From Marinomonas posidonica IVIA-Po-181 (GTDB taxonomy: Bacteria; Pseudomonadota; Gammaproteobacteria; Pseudomonadales; Marinomonadaceae): a DNA stretch of 64,000 nucleotides. The notes below the pieces were generated by a model, which was not told the DNA's origin, searched no databases, and saw nothing but the letters and a program-made list of their open reading frames with translations. Made by a program: the position numbers and the translations under genes. Below are positions 29,109 to 38,440 of this stretch, piece after piece (position 1 is the stretch's first letter; every line of letters starts with the position of its first letter). Location of the stretch: positions 1-64,000 of the forward strand of contig NC_015559.1 of assembly GCF_000214215.1 (NCBI RefSeq), read 5' to 3'.

Positions 29109-30998
29109 TTATGACAACTCAAAACCTTGAATTTGTTTGGCCAATTGTTTTGTTTGTTGGTGAATATTATCGTTGGCAGATCGAATGGATTCAGTGGCAT
29201 GATGATTTTCTTTGATCTCTTGGGCGATGATATCCATGTCTTGTGCCATTTGAGTGGTGGTTAAGGCCACTTCCTGAATTGCTTGGCTGATTTCTTGACT
29301 GTTCTTCATGGCGTCCAAGGTGTTCATCTCAATCTGATGGACTGTGGTGACAGCATTCTCTCCTTGATCTTTACTCTGCTCGACTTTGGTTAAGCTGTGA
29401 ACCATGGCATCAATAACGGCTTGCGTCTCTCGCTGAATGTTTTCCACCTTGCTGGTGATGTCTCCTGAGGCTTTAACCGTTTGTTCTGACAGTGCTTTGA
29501 CTTCATCTGCAACCACCGCAAACCCACGACCAGCCTCACCAGCTCTGGCGGCTTCAATGGCGGCATTAAGGGCTAACAGACTGGTTTGTTCAGCAACCCC
29601 GACGATCAGTTCTATCACCACATCGATTTCTTTTGATAAGGTGCCCAATCGATCGACTCGATTATTCGTTTGCTGAATGGAGTCTGCTACATCGCCAATA
29701 CTGGCCATGGCTTGCTCCATCGTCTTAGCACCACGGCTGGCGGACTCATATGCCAGCTGAGCCCCACTTTCGACGGCATGTGTCATATTGCGGACGGTAT
29801 CTGCTGTGGCAGAAATCTCTTCTGTCGACGCGGCTAAGGTATGGCTACGATCTCGAATGCGTTGACTGCCGGTAACGATGGTTTGAATGCCTGCATCTAA
29901 CTCATCAGCGGTAACGATAAGATGTTGATTGCTGGACTGTAGATGAGCAACCAATTGATGCAACTCATTTGACATTTGATAAGAGGCAATAGAAAGCTGC
30001 TGGAATTCATCTGGCTTATTGGTATTTGCGTGAAAGCTTTGCGAGGTTAGTTTGCCGCGAGCGACTTGTGTCAACATGCTTAATACAGAAGACAGATTTT
30101 GATTTAAGGAGCGCATGACGCTGATTAAAATAAAGCCGATACAAGCTGCGAGTAGCAAGCAAGCGATGATTAAAGAATTACGCGCTTGCTGTGCGGTTTT
30201 TTGGGAACGTTGTTGAGCTTGTGATAGTAACGTGCCTTGCAAATAGTCTGTATTTTGATCCATTGACTGAGTAAAGTCACGACTCAGCTTAGCCAGTTTC
30301 AGTTGTTGAGACTCAATGGCCATTGCGCGTTTGATAACAGGTGCTAGCGCGTCTTCATAAGTTTGAATAAAAGGGTTAAAGACATCGCCAAAGCCAATAT
30401 TATTGACGTTGTTTTTAAGTTGGCTAATGGCATTAAATAAAGTGGCTTTGTGACTTTCATCGCGATAAGCGAGGAAGTTTTTTTCTTGATTACGAACTTC
30501 TTTAAAGCTGGCGGCAAAACTTGCTAGTGTGCTGAATTGTTCTTCTAAAGAATGGGCTGCTTGATTAAGCTCTCTCAAGGCTCCGGTTTTATCATCCAAC
30601 CCTAAGGCTTCTAAATAATCTAGTTGTTGGCTCAGGGAGGCAATATAGTTCGGTAGAATGGCTTGGCTTTGATTAAGATACTGGGTACCAAGCTCTCCAA
30701 CGAGATTCGCTTCGATATCAAAGCCCGCTGCGCTATGCTGCTGAATACTGGTTAGGCTTTTTCGAACTTGAGCTAGGCTATTCGGTGTGACTTCCGACAT
30801 GGCGCGTTCAAATTTCAATAGCGACACTTCGATGTTCTTTACTTGGGTGGTTAGTGTGCTTAATTGACTGGCGTCGTCTGCAGCGCTCGACATTTTCGAC
30901 AAGTTATAAATGGCATAGGCCCCAAAGCCACCGTAACCGATAGATACCATGATCACTATGGCGATGAGTTTTTGACGTACGGACAACGCGATCGACAT
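29109..30998 (-). CDS. Methyl-accepting chemotaxis protein
   Basis: This transmembrane chemoreceptor signals to CheA/CheW. The 629-aa product has a first membrane helix near residues 10-30, a long helical periplasmic sensor (about 30-270) and a second membrane helix near 273-295 ([20 protein letters not shown]). A HAMP domain and the cytoplasmic signalling domain follow, with the hairpin tip [20 protein letters not shown] near 480. The ligand is unknown. It is divergent from the LysR gene at 31393 and lies beyond the TRAP operon, so it might sense the same compound, but that is only positional. Confidence 0.94.
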   Translation of the reverse strand: MSIALSVRQKLIAIVIMVSIGYGGFGAYAIYNLSKMSSAADDASQLSTLTTQVKNIEVSLLKFERAMSEVTPNSLAQVRKSLTSIQQHSAAGFDIEANLVGELGTQYLNQSQAILPNYIASLSQQLDYLEALGLDDKTGALRELNQAAHSLEEQFSTLASFAASFKEVRNQEKNFLAYRDESHKATLFNAISQLKNNVNNIGFGDVFNPFIQTYEDALAPVIKRAMAIESQQLKLAKLSRDFTQSMDQNTDYLQGTLLSQAQQRSQKTAQQARNSLIIACLLLAACIGFILISVMRSLNQNLSSVLSMLTQVARGKLTSQSFHANTNKPDEFQQLSIASYQMSNELHQLVAHLQSSNQHLIVTADELDAGIQTIVTGSQRIRDRSHTLAASTEEISATADTVRNMTHAVESGAQLAYESASRGAKTMEQAMASIGDVADSIQQTNNRVDRLGTLSKEIDVVIELIVGVAEQTSLLALNAAIEAARAGEAGRGFAVVADEVKALSEQTVKASGDITSKVENIQRETQAVIDAMVHSLTKVEQSKDQGENAVTTVHQIEMNTLDAMKNSQEISQAIQEVALTTTQMAQDMDIIAQEIKENHHATESIRSANDNIHQQTKQLAKQIQGFELS

Positions 30999-31392
30999 AT
31001 TAAGCTCCCTAGAATCGCTTTTTCAAATAGGCTATTTGTAAAATTAAAAAAAAGCCCGACTACCTAAAATAGATAGACAGGCCAAAAATAAATAGTCTGG
31101 AAGATCGAAATGAAAGATGCGATAGGCAAAAGTCCATTTCTAAGGTATAACCGAGCAAACACTTTACTTAGCCAGTAATCAGATCGTTGTGATCATGAGC
31201 GCGTTTGACCTGTATTACCTTAATCAAGCCCTAAGTCTGATGAAAGCCGGATCAATCAATGTAAAGTTAGAGGATCAACGAACTTAGTTGTTAAAATAGC
31301 AAGGGATAAGGGATGTCAGTATCTAACATGTCAGGGTCAGAAGAAGGATAATTGACCCATAATAATGAATCACGAAGGCGAACGAGGCAGAG
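30999..31392. other. Divergent promoter region, chemoreceptor / LysR gene
   Basis: This 394-bp AT-rich gap between divergent genes should contain both promoters. No gene-like open frame, strong terminator or recognisable operator was seen. Confidence 0.4.
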
Positions 31393-32331
31393 ATGAACGC
31401 ACAAAACTATTCACTAGGACAAGTTGGTGATTATGAAATCAAACAACTTAAAGTATTCAAGACGGTAGTGGACTGTGGCGGCTTCTCAGCGGCAGAAACC
31501 TCATTAAACATTGGTCGCTCGACCATTAGTTTACATATCTCAAACCTGGAAGCTCGTTTAAATTTAGTCCTGTGTAAGCGGGGACGTGGTGGTTTTTCAC
31601 TGACCGAAGAAGGCATTATTATTTATGAGATGACGGAAAAACTACTGGAGTCTCTGGATGCCTTTAGGACCACAGTAAACAATCTCAACGCCAGCCTGAC
31701 AGGCAAGTTAAGACTCGCTTTATCAGACAAAGTGAGTTTAGACCCTCGCAGTCATTTTCCGGAACTGATACAACGCTTTGTCAGTGAGGCGCCAGAAGTG
31801 TCAATCACCACGAATGTGGCGTCCATGTCGAACATAGAGCGCATGATATTAAACGACGAAGCGGACATCGGCTTTATACCTTACCACCGCAAATTGGATG
31901 GTTTGGATTACGTTCACCTCTACAGTGATGATTGCTACTTATACTGTGGAAAAAATCATCCTTTGGCGAGCTTTGACGAACCTGAACAGGAACAACAAAT
32001 TGATATTTATCCGGCTACACACGCAGGATTAAAGCCCCATGAAGCGGTGAGCGAACAGATATCCAATATGAATCTGACGGCCATTTCCTATTTCTATGAC
32101 AGCCGATTGGCGTTGATACTGTCCGGCCAATACATTGGATTTTTGCCAGAGCAATATGCGCAATCTTATTTGGATAAAGGCGATATTGTTGCGGTAGCAC
32201 CAAAAACGCGTTCCTACACCCTTGGTGTCGCCGTCATTTGTAAACGTACCAGTCAGCCGAATAAGCCACGTGATTTGTTCTTAAAAGTCCTTCATCAAAC
32301 TGTCGAAGAACTGATTGTTGCACCTTATTAA
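31393..32331 (+). CDS. LysR-family transcriptional regulator
   Basis: The 312-aa product has an N-terminal winged helix-turn-helix (about residues 15-75: FKTVVDCGGFSAAETSLNIG then STISLHISNLEARLN) and a LysR substrate-binding domain. Its target is unknown. The last 53 bp of the gene, coding for LKVLHQTVEELIVAPY and the stop, recur almost perfectly at 41229-41281, after a cassette of about 9 kb. The neighbouring cassette starts 17 bp downstream with a convergent GntR gene, so this LysR gene was probably the boundary of an insertion rather than a regulator of the cassette. Confidence 0.9.
   Translation: MNAQNYSLGQVGDYEIKQLKVFKTVVDCGGFSAAETSLNIGRSTISLHISNLEARLNLVLCKRGRGGFSLTEEGIIIYEMTEKLLESLDAFRTTVNNLNASLTGKLRLALSDKVSLDPRSHFPELIQRFVSEAPEVSITTNVASMSNIERMILNDEADIGFIPYHRKLDGLDYVHLYSDDCYLYCGKNHPLASFDEPEQEQQIDIYPATHAGLKPHEAVSEQISNMNLTAISYFYDSRLALILSGQYIGFLPEQYAQSYLDKGDIVAVAPKTRSYTLGVAVICKRTSQPNKPRDLFLKVLHQTVEELIVAPY
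32278..32330 (+). repeat. 53-bp direct repeat, left copy (3' end of LysR gene)
   Basis: The 53 bp at the end of the LysR gene are repeated at 41229-41281 in the same orientation, with one difference (T at 32312, G at 41263). The two copies flank the uronate/aldonate cassette. Confidence 0.95.
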
Positions 32332-32347
32332 TTTGTCGTGGTAGTCG

Positions 32348-33070
32348 TTAGGACGTTCTTTGAGCAAAGAGATAGCCATCAAAATCCGGGGCATCGGTAT
32401 CAGATAAAATAAAAAGAGTTTGTTTTACATTCTCTAGATGCTGCCACATCGCTTGTCTAGCGCCTTCTGCATTGCGCTTTCTTAATTGAAGCAAAACTTT
32501 TTTATGATCTTCTAACCACTGATCGTGATAAGAGGTGTCTTGAATCCTAGAGTGCAGCTTTTTCCACATAGGATTACCATCTCTCATATCCCATAATCGG
32601 GTTGCCACATCGAGCAATACTGTATTTTGAGTGGATTGAGCAATTAACAAATGAAAATCTCTATCCGCACTGTTGGCTTTGTCGACAGATTCTAGTTCTG
32701 CACTCTCAATTTCAATAATGTCTTGTAAGCGTTGTAAGTCTTGCTTCGTTATGACTTTTGCCGCACAAGATGAAATCGAGCTCTCAAGCTCTTGTCTAGC
32801 TTGTAAAAGTTCAAAAGGACCAACGTCGGAGACTTTTTTACTGGATTGAAGGGATAGATTATTTTTCAGATAGCTTCCTGAGCCTTTTTTCACCTCAATT
32901 AACTCTTCAATCTCTAGCATGATAAAAGCTTCTCGAACGAGAGTTCGACTAACTCCAAACAGTTCTGCATAAACTCGTTCAGTCGGCAGCTTATCTCCAA
33001 CTTTCAGATTGGATTTTGATATTTCTTGCTTAATGCTTTCGCCAATTTCTCTATAAAGTCGTTCAGCCAT
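32348..33070 (-). CDS. GntR-family (FCD) regulator, UxuR/ExuR-like
   Basis: The 240-aa product has a GntR winged helix (KVGDKLPTERVYAELFGVSRTLVREAFIMLE, which I cite as one motif around residues 22-52) and a C-terminal FCD domain with metal-ligand-type residues (RDFHLLIAQ, WLEDHKKVLLQLR). This architecture is that of UxuR and ExuR, repressors of hexuronate genes. It is divergent from manD, and the gap carries three TGGTATRCCA palindromes typical of such operators. It is therefore probably the repressor of the whole cassette. Confidence 0.9.
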   Translation of the reverse strand: MAERLYREIGESIKQEISKSNLKVGDKLPTERVYAELFGVSRTLVREAFIMLEIEELIEVKKGSGSYLKNNLSLQSSKKVSDVGPFELLQARQELESSISSCAAKVITKQDLQRLQDIIEIESAELESVDKANSADRDFHLLIAQSTQNTVLLDVATRLWDMRDGNPMWKKLHSRIQDTSYHDQWLEDHKKVLLQLRKRNAEGARQAMWQHLENVKQTLFILSDTDAPDFDGYLFAQRTS

Positions 33071-33106
33071 ACTTGCGAATCTTAGTGATTAATCTCTTGA
33101 TTTATC

Positions 33107-33116
33107 TGGTATGCCA
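33107..33116. promoter_or_regulatory. GntR operator 1
   Basis: TGGTATGCCA is a near-palindrome 37 bp upstream of the gntR start. It is the first of three equally spaced copies. Confidence 0.75.
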
Positions 33117-33177
33117 TTTTTACTTAAATGATGCATAAAGTCGACATTTTAATCAGGTGTTATCGATTAAATTGCTT

Positions 33178-33191
33178 TTTGGTATGCCAAA
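33178..33191. promoter_or_regulatory. GntR operator 2
   Basis: TTTGGTATGCCAAA is a 14-bp site with one central mismatch. Its core begins 73 bp after that of operator 1. Confidence 0.8.
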
Positions 33192-33250
33192 TTGATATTT
33201 AAGGCTTGTTTTCATTTGCTTAATGGGATACTTTGGCTCAATTATACATA

Positions 33251-33264
33251 TTTGGTATACCAAA
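33251..33264. promoter_or_regulatory. GntR operator 3
   Basis: TTTGGTATACCAAA is a perfect 14-bp palindrome 24 bp before the manD ATG. Its core begins 73 bp after that of operator 2. Confidence 0.85.
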
Positions 33265-33288
33265 AATAATAATTAGGTAACTGATTTT

Positions 33289-34500
33289 ATGAAAATTCGA
33301 TCAGCAAAAGTCATTGTGACCTGTCCAGGACGCAATTTAGTTACGCTTAAAATTGAAACAGATGAAGGTGTTTATGGTATCGGAGACGCTACTTTAAATG
33401 GACGAGAAAAATCTGTGGTTGCGTACCTCGAAGAACATGTTATTCCTACCCTTATTGGTAAAGACCCGCAAAAAATAGAAGACATTTGGCAGTATTTGTA
33501 TCGTGGCGCTTATTGGCGACGCGGACCTGTAGGGATGACTGCGATAGCGGCTGTGGATGTGGCCTTATGGGATATTAAAGCTAAATTAGCTGGAATGCCG
33601 CTCTACCAACTGTTAGGTGGCAAAAGCCGAGAAAAAGTGATGGTGTATAGCCATGCAACGGGCTTAGACATTGAGTCTTGTCTAGAAGAAGTTCGAAAAC
33701 ATGTTGAGCTAGGCTATAAAGCCGTTCGAGTACAATGTGGCATCCCCGGAATTCCAACAACTTATGGTGTATCCAAAGAGGTTGGCAAACCGTATGAGCC
33801 TGCAGATTCTTCTTTACCAGCTGAACATGCTTGGTCAACAGAAAAATATTTAACTTATGTACCAAAATTGTTTGCTGCTGTTCGTGCTGAATTTGGTGAA
33901 GAGTTGCATATCTTGCATGATGTTCATCACCGTTTAACCCCCATTCAAGCTGCTCGACTTGGTAAAGAGGTTGAGCCATTTCATTTATTTTGGCTTGAAG
34001 ATTGTACTCCAGGGGAGAATCAAGCGGCTTTTGAGCTAATCCGTCAACATACTACTACACCCCTTGCAATTGGTGAGGTATTTAATAGCTTACATGACTG
34101 CCAAGAACTGATTCAAAAACAATTAATAGACTATATTCGTTCACCTATTTCACATGCTGGTGGCATTACGAATGTACGTCGTATTGCTGATTTTGCAGCA
34201 CTGTATCATGTTAAAACGGGATTTCATGGCGCAACGGATTTGTCTCCAGTCTGTATGGGGGCGGCTTTGCATTTTGATACTTGGGTACCGAATTTTGGTA
34301 TCCAGGAACACATGCCTCATACCGAAGAAACCGACCTCGTTTTCCCGCATGCTTATCAATTTTCAGATGGTTATTTTACCGCGGGAGAAGCGCCTGGCCA
34401 TGGTGTGGATATAGATGAAAAACTGGCCAAAAAATACCCTTATAAACCAGCCTATCTTCCTGTAAATCGTCTGGAAGATGGCACTTTGTGGAATTGGTGA
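33289..34500 (+). CDS. manD: Mannonate dehydratase of the enolase superfamily (ManD/RspA)
   Basis: The enzyme dehydrates D-mannonate to 2-keto-3-deoxygluconate, with Mg2+ in the cytoplasm. The 403-aa product has the enolase capping domain and the barrel. Metal ligands are visible in LHDVHHR (Asp), [11 protein letters not shown] (Glu) and IGEVFNS (Glu), and a catalytic His in [13 protein letters not shown]. The family includes high- and low-efficiency enzymes; the latter have been tied to L-gulonate use. A second, unrelated mannonate dehydratase (uxuA) ends the same operon. This gene leads the operon, just after the three operators. Confidence 0.9.
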   Translation: MKIRSAKVIVTCPGRNLVTLKIETDEGVYGIGDATLNGREKSVVAYLEEHVIPTLIGKDPQKIEDIWQYLYRGAYWRRGPVGMTAIAAVDVALWDIKAKLAGMPLYQLLGGKSREKVMVYSHATGLDIESCLEEVRKHVELGYKAVRVQCGIPGIPTTYGVSKEVGKPYEPADSSLPAEHAWSTEKYLTYVPKLFAAVRAEFGEELHILHDVHHRLTPIQAARLGKEVEPFHLFWLEDCTPGENQAAFELIRQHTTTPLAIGEVFNSLHDCQELIQKQLIDYIRSPISHAGGITNVRRIADFAALYHVKTGFHGATDLSPVCMGAALHFDTWVPNFGIQEHMPHTEETDLVFPHAYQFSDGYFTAGEAPGHGVDIDEKLAKKYPYKPAYLPVNRLEDGTLWNW

Positions 34501-34506
34501 TAAAAG

Positions 34507-35529
34507 ATGAAAGCGTTCCAAGTAAGTAATGTAAATGATTATGCTCTCATTGATACCCAAGTGCCTGTTGCGGCGACTGGCGAGGTATTAATTAGAACCG
34601 CTTTTGCTGGAATTTGTGGTTCGGATTTACATATTATTCACGGCCAAAATCCATTTGTGGAGTTTCCGCGAATTACAGGACATGAGTTCTCTGGTGTTGT
34701 GGCGGCAATTGGTGAAGGTGTTGAGCATGTTGCGGTGGGAGACCCCGTTTGTGTCGATCCTGTCATTAGTTGTGGGAAGTGTTACGCATGTCGAGTTGGA
34801 AGAGTGAATGTTTGTGCTCATTTGCAGGTGTTTGGAGTTCACCGTAATGGCGGGTTTGGTGAGTTTACGAGTGCACCAGCAAGTAATGTGCTTGCTCTAC
34901 CGGATAATGTTTCTCTTGAACAAGCGGCATTAGTCGAACCCTATTCTATTGCAACCAATGTGTTAACTCGTATGGAACCGCTACCAGGTGACACTCTTTT
35001 GGTATACGGTGCTGGTGTCATTGGTTTAACCATTGTTCAAGTTGCGAGAGCGATGGGAATTGAGCAGGTGATAGTCACGGATATCGTTGATGAGCGCTTA
35101 GAAACAGCCAAGTTACTTGGTGCAACGGACGTAATAAACAGTCGTGTGGATAATGTTGAAGAGTGTATTCATCATTGGACTAATGGAGAAGGTATACCCT
35201 TGATTGCCGATGCGGCGTGTCTCCCTGCCCTATTACCTGAAATTCTTCGTATTGCTTGCCCTGCCGGTCGTGTTGGATTACTCGGCTTTAATTCAATCCC
35301 AAGTGACATGGCTCAAATTGAAGTAATCAAGAAAGAACTCACGATTGTGGGGTCACGCCTTAACAATCGACGCTTTCCTCAAGTGTTGGATATGATCGCA
35401 TCTGGTCGACTTGATCCTTTGGCTTTGATTAGCCACAGAATTGCTTTGAATGAAATCAGCGATGGTATACAGCTAATGGAAAACCACCCTGAACTTACTC
35501 GCAAAGTGCTAGTGGAAATGAGTAAGTAG
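34507..35529 (+). CDS. Zinc-dependent alcohol dehydrogenase, RspB-like (likely L-gulonate 5-dehydrogenase)
   Basis: This medium-chain dehydrogenase has 340 aa. Catalytic zinc ligands are in GICGSDLHIIHG and TGHEFSGV, and structural zinc cysteines in CGKCYACRVGRVNVC. The NAD loop is VYGAGVIGLTIVQVARAMG. RspB-like enzymes encoded beside ManD have been shown to oxidise L-gulonate at C5 to D-fructuronate, which fits UxuB and UxuA further down the operon. The substrate here is inferred from context. It starts 6 nt after manD. Confidence 0.85.
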   Translation: MKAFQVSNVNDYALIDTQVPVAATGEVLIRTAFAGICGSDLHIIHGQNPFVEFPRITGHEFSGVVAAIGEGVEHVAVGDPVCVDPVISCGKCYACRVGRVNVCAHLQVFGVHRNGGFGEFTSAPASNVLALPDNVSLEQAALVEPYSIATNVLTRMEPLPGDTLLVYGAGVIGLTIVQVARAMGIEQVIVTDIVDERLETAKLLGATDVINSRVDNVEECIHHWTNGEGIPLIADAACLPALLPEILRIACPAGRVGLLGFNSIPSDMAQIEVIKKELTIVGSRLNNRRFPQVLDMIASGRLDPLALISHRIALNEISDGIQLMENHPELTRKVLVEMSK

Positions 35530-35572
35530 TTACCAACCCCAATAAAATCTAATAATAACAATGGAGCTTCCC

Positions 35573-36529
35573 ATGATAAAACCAATAATGAAAGTCGCTG
35601 TTCTGTCATCCATGCTAATGGCTAGTATGTCCTACGCGGCGGATGTCACCTTAAAATTTGGATACCCCGCAAATGAAGATAATATCTGGCATAAGGCCGC
35701 GCTGAAATTTAAGAGTGTAGCGGAAACCAATTCTGATGGTCGCATTGAAGTTAAGCTTTATCCAAATGAGCAGCTGGGTAAAGAAATGGATGTCATAAAC
35801 AGTATCCAACTCGGCACGGCCGATATGACAATCACGGGTGAGTCTTTACAGAACTGGGCACCTAAAGCGGCATTGATGGCGGTACCCTATGCGTTTACTA
35901 GTTCTGAACAGCTTAAAAAAGCGGTCAACGGCGAAGTTGGCAAGGAAATTAGTGATCAAATCACCAAACGAACAGGCTTGAAACCAATTGCTTGGTTTGA
36001 GCGCGGATCAAGACATCTTACGTCGAATCGTAAAATTTTGACTCCAAGCGACTTAGATGGTCTTAAACTACGAGTCCCAAATGTTCCTTTGTTTGTAAAA
36101 ACATGGCAGGCGCTAGGTGCTAAGCCTATTCCAATGGCATTCAGTGAAGTGTTTACCGCGCTACAACAAAGTACGATTGATGGACAAGAAAACCCATTGA
36201 GCCTAATTAATAGTGCTAGTTTCTACGAAGTTCAGAAATACGTGAATTTGACGGGTCACGTGCGCAGTTGGATTTATGTGGTTATTGGTCAAAGCAAGTT
36301 GAACAGTATGCCTGCCGATCTTCGAGCCATTGTCTTGGACGCTGGCCAACAAATGCAAACGTTTGAACACAATATGTTCGCATCAGATGAAGCAAAACTA
36401 AGAACAATATTAGAAGACCGAGGTATGGAGTTTGTTGAACCTGATTTAAAAGCCTTTAAATCAGCAGCGCAAAAAGCGGTTCAAGAGGCACTCTCATCGG
36501 AGCAGCTAGAGCTCTATAAAAAAATCTAG
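35573..36529 (+). CDS. dctP: TRAP transporter substrate-binding protein, DctP type (aldonate/uronate, inferred)
   Basis: This is the periplasmic receptor of the cassette's transporter. The 318-aa product has a signal peptide ending near SMSYAAD. The TRAP motif GLKLRVPNVPLFVKTWQALGAKPIPM carries the carboxylate-binding Arg. An in-frame ATG at 35561 exists, but the GGAG at 35563-35566 lies within that extension and is spaced correctly for the ATG at 35573. The operon suggests L-gulonate, mannonate or a hexuronate as substrate. Confidence 0.92.
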   Translation: MIKPIMKVAVLSSMLMASMSYAADVTLKFGYPANEDNIWHKAALKFKSVAETNSDGRIEVKLYPNEQLGKEMDVINSIQLGTADMTITGESLQNWAPKAALMAVPYAFTSSEQLKKAVNGEVGKEISDQITKRTGLKPIAWFERGSRHLTSNRKILTPSDLDGLKLRVPNVPLFVKTWQALGAKPIPMAFSEVFTALQQSTIDGQENPLSLINSASFYEVQKYVNLTGHVRSWIYVVIGQSKLNSMPADLRAIVLDAGQQMQTFEHNMFASDEAKLRTILEDRGMEFVEPDLKAFKSAAQKAVQEALSSEQLELYKKI

Positions 36530-36559
36530 TGGTATCAAGTTTTTCTATCTAATGAAGAC

Positions 36560-36595
36560 ACCTATTTTTGCTAGATCAATCTAGTGAAAATAGGT
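36560..36595 (+). promoter_or_regulatory. Intercistronic hairpin between dctP and dctQ
   Basis: A 16-bp stem (36560-36575 with 36580-36595) has only two wobble pairs and a TCAA loop. It lacks a T-run, so it is more likely a 3'-end stabiliser of dctP mRNA than a strong terminator. Confidence 0.7.
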
Positions 36596-36613
36596 CACTT
36601 TGGAGTGCCTGTG

Positions 36614-37156
36614 ATGAGTAACTCATGTCAAATGAGTCGCCTTAGGAGCCTTGAGCGATTCAAAATAGCCATACAGCGGACGCTGAACGTTGTGGATTGG
36701 CTTTTCTCTGTATTAGCGGTATCAGCATTGTTAGCCATTATAGTGGTTGTTTTAATTCAAGTTTTTTCTCGTTTCTTATTACCAAGTTCTCCTATCTGGA
36801 CAGAAGAATTATCTCGTTATTTATTCATTTATTTAATTGTCATGGGATCAGGCTTAGTCATTCGCCAGAATCGACATGTTCGTTTGGAGCTATTTCAATC
36901 TTCTTTAAATAGATTTTGGTATAAGGCGTATCAGGTATTTTGTCATCTGCTCGCAGGTGGCTTCGCTGTCTATATATTTCCGTATGCAATTAAGTACGCA
37001 GAAATAGGTCGATGGCAAACATCTCCGGCTTTGGAAGTACCAATGTATTGGGCGTTTTTGTCAGTTAGTTTTTTCTTTATGTTAACGGCCTTATATAGCG
37101 TTACCAGCGTGTTGCTCATATTGCTTGAGCGTGATGATCAAGGAGTAATCTCTTAA
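36614..37156 (+). CDS. dctQ: TRAP transporter small permease, DctQ type
   Basis: This four-helix membrane subunit has 180 aa, with the family segment VFSRFLLPSSPIWTEELSRYLF and VIRQNRHVRLELF. A GTG at 36584 would extend it into the upstream hairpin. The ATG at 36614 has GGAG 8 nt upstream and is preferred. Its TAA overlaps the dctM ATG by one base. Confidence 0.9.
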   Translation: MSNSCQMSRLRSLERFKIAIQRTLNVVDWLFSVLAVSALLAIIVVVLIQVFSRFLLPSSPIWTEELSRYLFIYLIVMGSGLVIRQNRHVRLELFQSSLNRFWYKAYQVFCHLLAGGFAVYIFPYAIKYAEIGRWQTSPALEVPMYWAFLSVSFFFMLTALYSVTSVLLILLERDDQGVIS

Positions 37157-38430
37157 TGGAAGTTATTTTGTTGTTTGCGGTTTTTTTCTTACTGCTATTG
37201 ATTGGTGTGCCAATTGTATTTTGTTTAGGTGTTGCCTCTCTGACTTACCTTACATTAGCCGGTATTCCTTTAACCATAGTGCCACAGCGGTTATACGCTG
37301 GGATGGACTCGTTTGTTTTACTATGTATTCCGGGCTTTATTTTGGCTGGAAATTTGATGAATGTCGGTAATATTACAGATTATATTATTCGGTTTAGTAA
37401 TGCTTTATTAGGCCATATTCGCGGTGGACTAGGTCTTGCGAATGTGGGCGGTTCAATGATCTTCGGTGGTATTTCTGGAACGGCTGTGGCGGATACGGCC
37501 AGTATTGGTGCCGTGATGATTCCTGGGATGGCGAAGAGCGGTTATGACAAGCCTTTTGCCGCCGCTGTGACGGCGGCATCATCAACAATAGGACCAATAA
37601 TTCCCCCAAGTGTTCCTATGATTATTGTTGGATCCTTGAGTGGCATCTCTGTTGGAAAAATGTTTTTAGCCGGTGTCATTCCTGGTTTTATGCTGGGATT
37701 GGCGATGATGGTAACGGCCTATATTATTGCTGTAAAGCGACAATACCCGAGAGAGAAAAGAGCCACAGTACGAGAAATTTTAACGGTTGGAAAAGGCGCT
37801 TTTTGGGCGTTATTAATGACCTTTATTATTTTGTACGGAATCATCGGAGGGATGTTTACGCCGACGGAAGCTTCAATCATGGCAAGCTTATATGCTTTTG
37901 TCGTTGGAATGTTCGTTTATAAAGGGCTGACGTGGAAGAATCTTCCTCAATTATTGGTTGATACTGTATTAAGTTCAACAAGTCTTTTGCTTCTAGTTGG
38001 TATGGCAAACTTATTTGGCTGGATTTTGACAAGTGAACAAATCCCCCAAATGCTTGCAAGTGCCATTTTTCATATTAGTGAAAACCCAATCATAGTTATT
38101 TTAATCATTAACATTGTGTTATTGGTTGTCGGTGGTTTTATGGAAACCATTGCCGCTTTGATTATTCTTTTTCCCACTTTATTAAAAGTTGCAGAAGGAA
38201 TTGGCATGGACCCGCTGCATTTTGGCGTAATGGCTGTACTTAACTTGATTATAGGCTTAACAACCCCTCCTGTTGGAGTCTGTTTGTTTGTTGCCGCTGG
38301 CATCAGTGAATTGCCAATGACGGCTATTGTAAGAGCAATATGGCCTTTCTTAATCTGTAACCTAATCGTACTTCTTTTAGTGGCTTATATCCCTTCTATT
38401 TCTTTGTGGCTCCCTTCTTTTCTAGGTTAG
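37156..38430 (+). CDS. dctM: TRAP transporter large permease, DctM type
   Basis: The 424-aa membrane subunit has about 12 hydrophobic segments and TRAP-L signatures (LLCIPGFILAGNLMN, MIFGGISGTAVADTASIG, IGPIIPPSVPMIIVG, FTPTEASIMASLYA, LTTPPVGVCLFVAAG). AGGAG precedes the ATG, which overlaps the dctQ stop. It completes the second TRAP system of the window, which sits inside the catabolic cassette. Confidence 0.93.
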   Translation: MEVILLFAVFFLLLLIGVPIVFCLGVASLTYLTLAGIPLTIVPQRLYAGMDSFVLLCIPGFILAGNLMNVGNITDYIIRFSNALLGHIRGGLGLANVGGSMIFGGISGTAVADTASIGAVMIPGMAKSGYDKPFAAAVTAASSTIGPIIPPSVPMIIVGSLSGISVGKMFLAGVIPGFMLGLAMMVTAYIIAVKRQYPREKRATVREILTVGKGAFWALLMTFIILYGIIGGMFTPTEASIMASLYAFVVGMFVYKGLTWKNLPQLLVDTVLSSTSLLLLVGMANLFGWILTSEQIPQMLASAIFHISENPIIVILIINIVLLVVGGFMETIAALIILFPTLLKVAEGIGMDPLHFGVMAVLNLIIGLTTPPVGVCLFVAAGISELPMTAIVRAIWPFLICNLIVLLLVAYIPSISLWLPSFLG

Positions 38431-38440
38431 GAACTTGGTG

